From an uncultured Pseudomonadota bacterium (lineage in GTDB: Bacteria > Lernaellota > Lernaellaia > Lernaellales > Lernaellaceae): a stretch of DNA of 6,685 bases. The notes beneath the pieces are model-generated. The model made no database searches and was not told the origin of the DNA. It saw only the letters and a program-made list of their open reading frames with translations. Location of the stretch: the NCBI GenBank assembly GCA_937967875.1, contig CALBTQ010000593.1, positions 1 to 6,685 of the forward strand. The letters are read 5' to 3'. The translations under genes and the position numbers were made by a program. Shown here in pieces: positions 6,390-6,685 of this stretch. Each line of letters begins with the position of its first letter. Positions within the stretch are counted from its first letter, which is position 1.

Positions 6390-6643
6390 TGGATCTTCCG
6401 GCCAATGCACCGGACGTCTCGGCTGAATCGCCGGTCATGCAACGCGCCTTCGAATGGGCCATCGGCATCGACGAATTGCCGGTGCAAAACACCCTGGAAC
6501 AGTTAAGCGCCAGGCATCCGCAAGAGACAGTTGAGCAACTGGCCTGGCGCATCGTTCGTTCCTATCGTCGCCAGGGCGTGAGCGCCGGCTTCATCACCGG
6601 CCTGCCGGCCAATCCATGGCTCGCTCTGCCCGCCTCCGCCGCC
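6389..6643 (+). CDS. Unrecognised protein, 3'-truncated at the adapter
   Basis: The first 85 codons of a gene whose end is lost at the contig boundary. The ATG at 6389 shares its A with the preceding stop (TAATG), and AAGGA at 6375-6379 lies 9 nt upstream, so translation is probably coupled to the membrane protein gene. The N-terminus (1-20) is polar and has no signal peptide. An amphipathic, probably helical section follows, including TVEQLAWRIVRSYRRQG (47-63). Then comes a Gly/Pro/Ala-rich moderately hydrophobic stretch, SAGFITGLPANPWLAL (65-80). That pattern faintly resembles EcsC-like or other membrane-associated proteins, but the fragment is too short to assign. The frame stays open through the adapter, adding RSEEHTSELQSPNT, which is artefact. 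Confidence 0.6.
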
Positions 6644-6685
6644 AGATCGGAAGAGCACACGTCTGAACTCCAGTCACCGAATACG
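6644..6685. other. Illumina TruSeq index-adapter sequence (assembly contamination)
   Basis: The sequence starts AGATCGGAAGAGCACACG, the standard TruSeq 3' read-through adapter, and ends with the 8-base index CGAATACG (6678-6685). It is the exact reverse complement of bases 4-45, so both ends of the contig carry the same P7-side adapter and the same sample index. Genomic sequence ends at 6643. The frame of the last gene continues through it and yields the known contaminant peptide RSEEHTSELQS. Confidence 0.98.

Noticed and set aside
1..6685. 42-bp perfect inverted terminal repeats suggesting a transposon or linear element
   Set aside because: The repeats are Illumina adapter plus index, with no transposase or terminal protein in the window.
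1..6685. Possible circular molecule because the ends match
   Set aside because: The end match is inverted, not direct, and consists of adapter.

Overview
The window is a short assembly contig from a Gram-negative bacterium. It carries five tightly packed housekeeping genes, one multi-pass membrane protein gene and one cut-off gene, all on the + strand. A heptose-7-phosphate kinase implies LPS with a heptose core. DUF4416 next to yicC, gmk and a bifunctional Rel gene, together with a GC-rich coding style, suggests a member of the former Deltaproteobacteria (Desulfobacterota, Myxococcota or a related candidate phylum). That placement is inference from gene content and has not been tested by a search.

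The first 45 and last 42 bases are not genomic. They are Illumina TruSeq index (P7-side) adapter sequence, present as a perfect 42-bp inverted copy that even includes the same 8-base index. Both outer genes therefore run in frame into adapter, which gives the familiar contaminant peptides MTGVQTCALPI (left) and RSEEHTSELQS (right). Native sequence is 46-6643.

Region 1 (46-4625) reads as one operon with no intergenic space: rfaE1 (3' part only), a DUF4416 gene, yicC, gmk and rel. Successive overlaps are 4, 4, 11 and 29 bp, and a Shine-Dalgarno-like purine run precedes each complete gene inside its predecessor. Gmk makes GDP from GMP, feeding the GDP/GTP pool from which Rel makes (p)ppGpp. YicC is an endoribonuclease-family protein. 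The rpoZ gene (RNA polymerase omega) that commonly lies between gmk and spoT/rel in proteobacteria is absent.

Region 2 (4626-4748) is an AT-rich gap (about 64% AT over 4621-4740) with a good -10-like box, no recognisable -35 partner, a weak dyad and no convincing terminator.

Region 3 (4749-6643) holds a GT-C-type membrane glycosyltransferase-like protein and, joined by a TAATG stop/start overlap, the first 85 codons of an unrecognised gene that is cut off by the right adapter.

I see no mobile element, CRISPR array, RNA gene or clear new system. The points most worth a second look are the adapter chimerism, the missing rpoZ with the long gmk/rel overlap, the altered motif in YicC, and the uncharacterised DUF4416 gene embedded in the operon.
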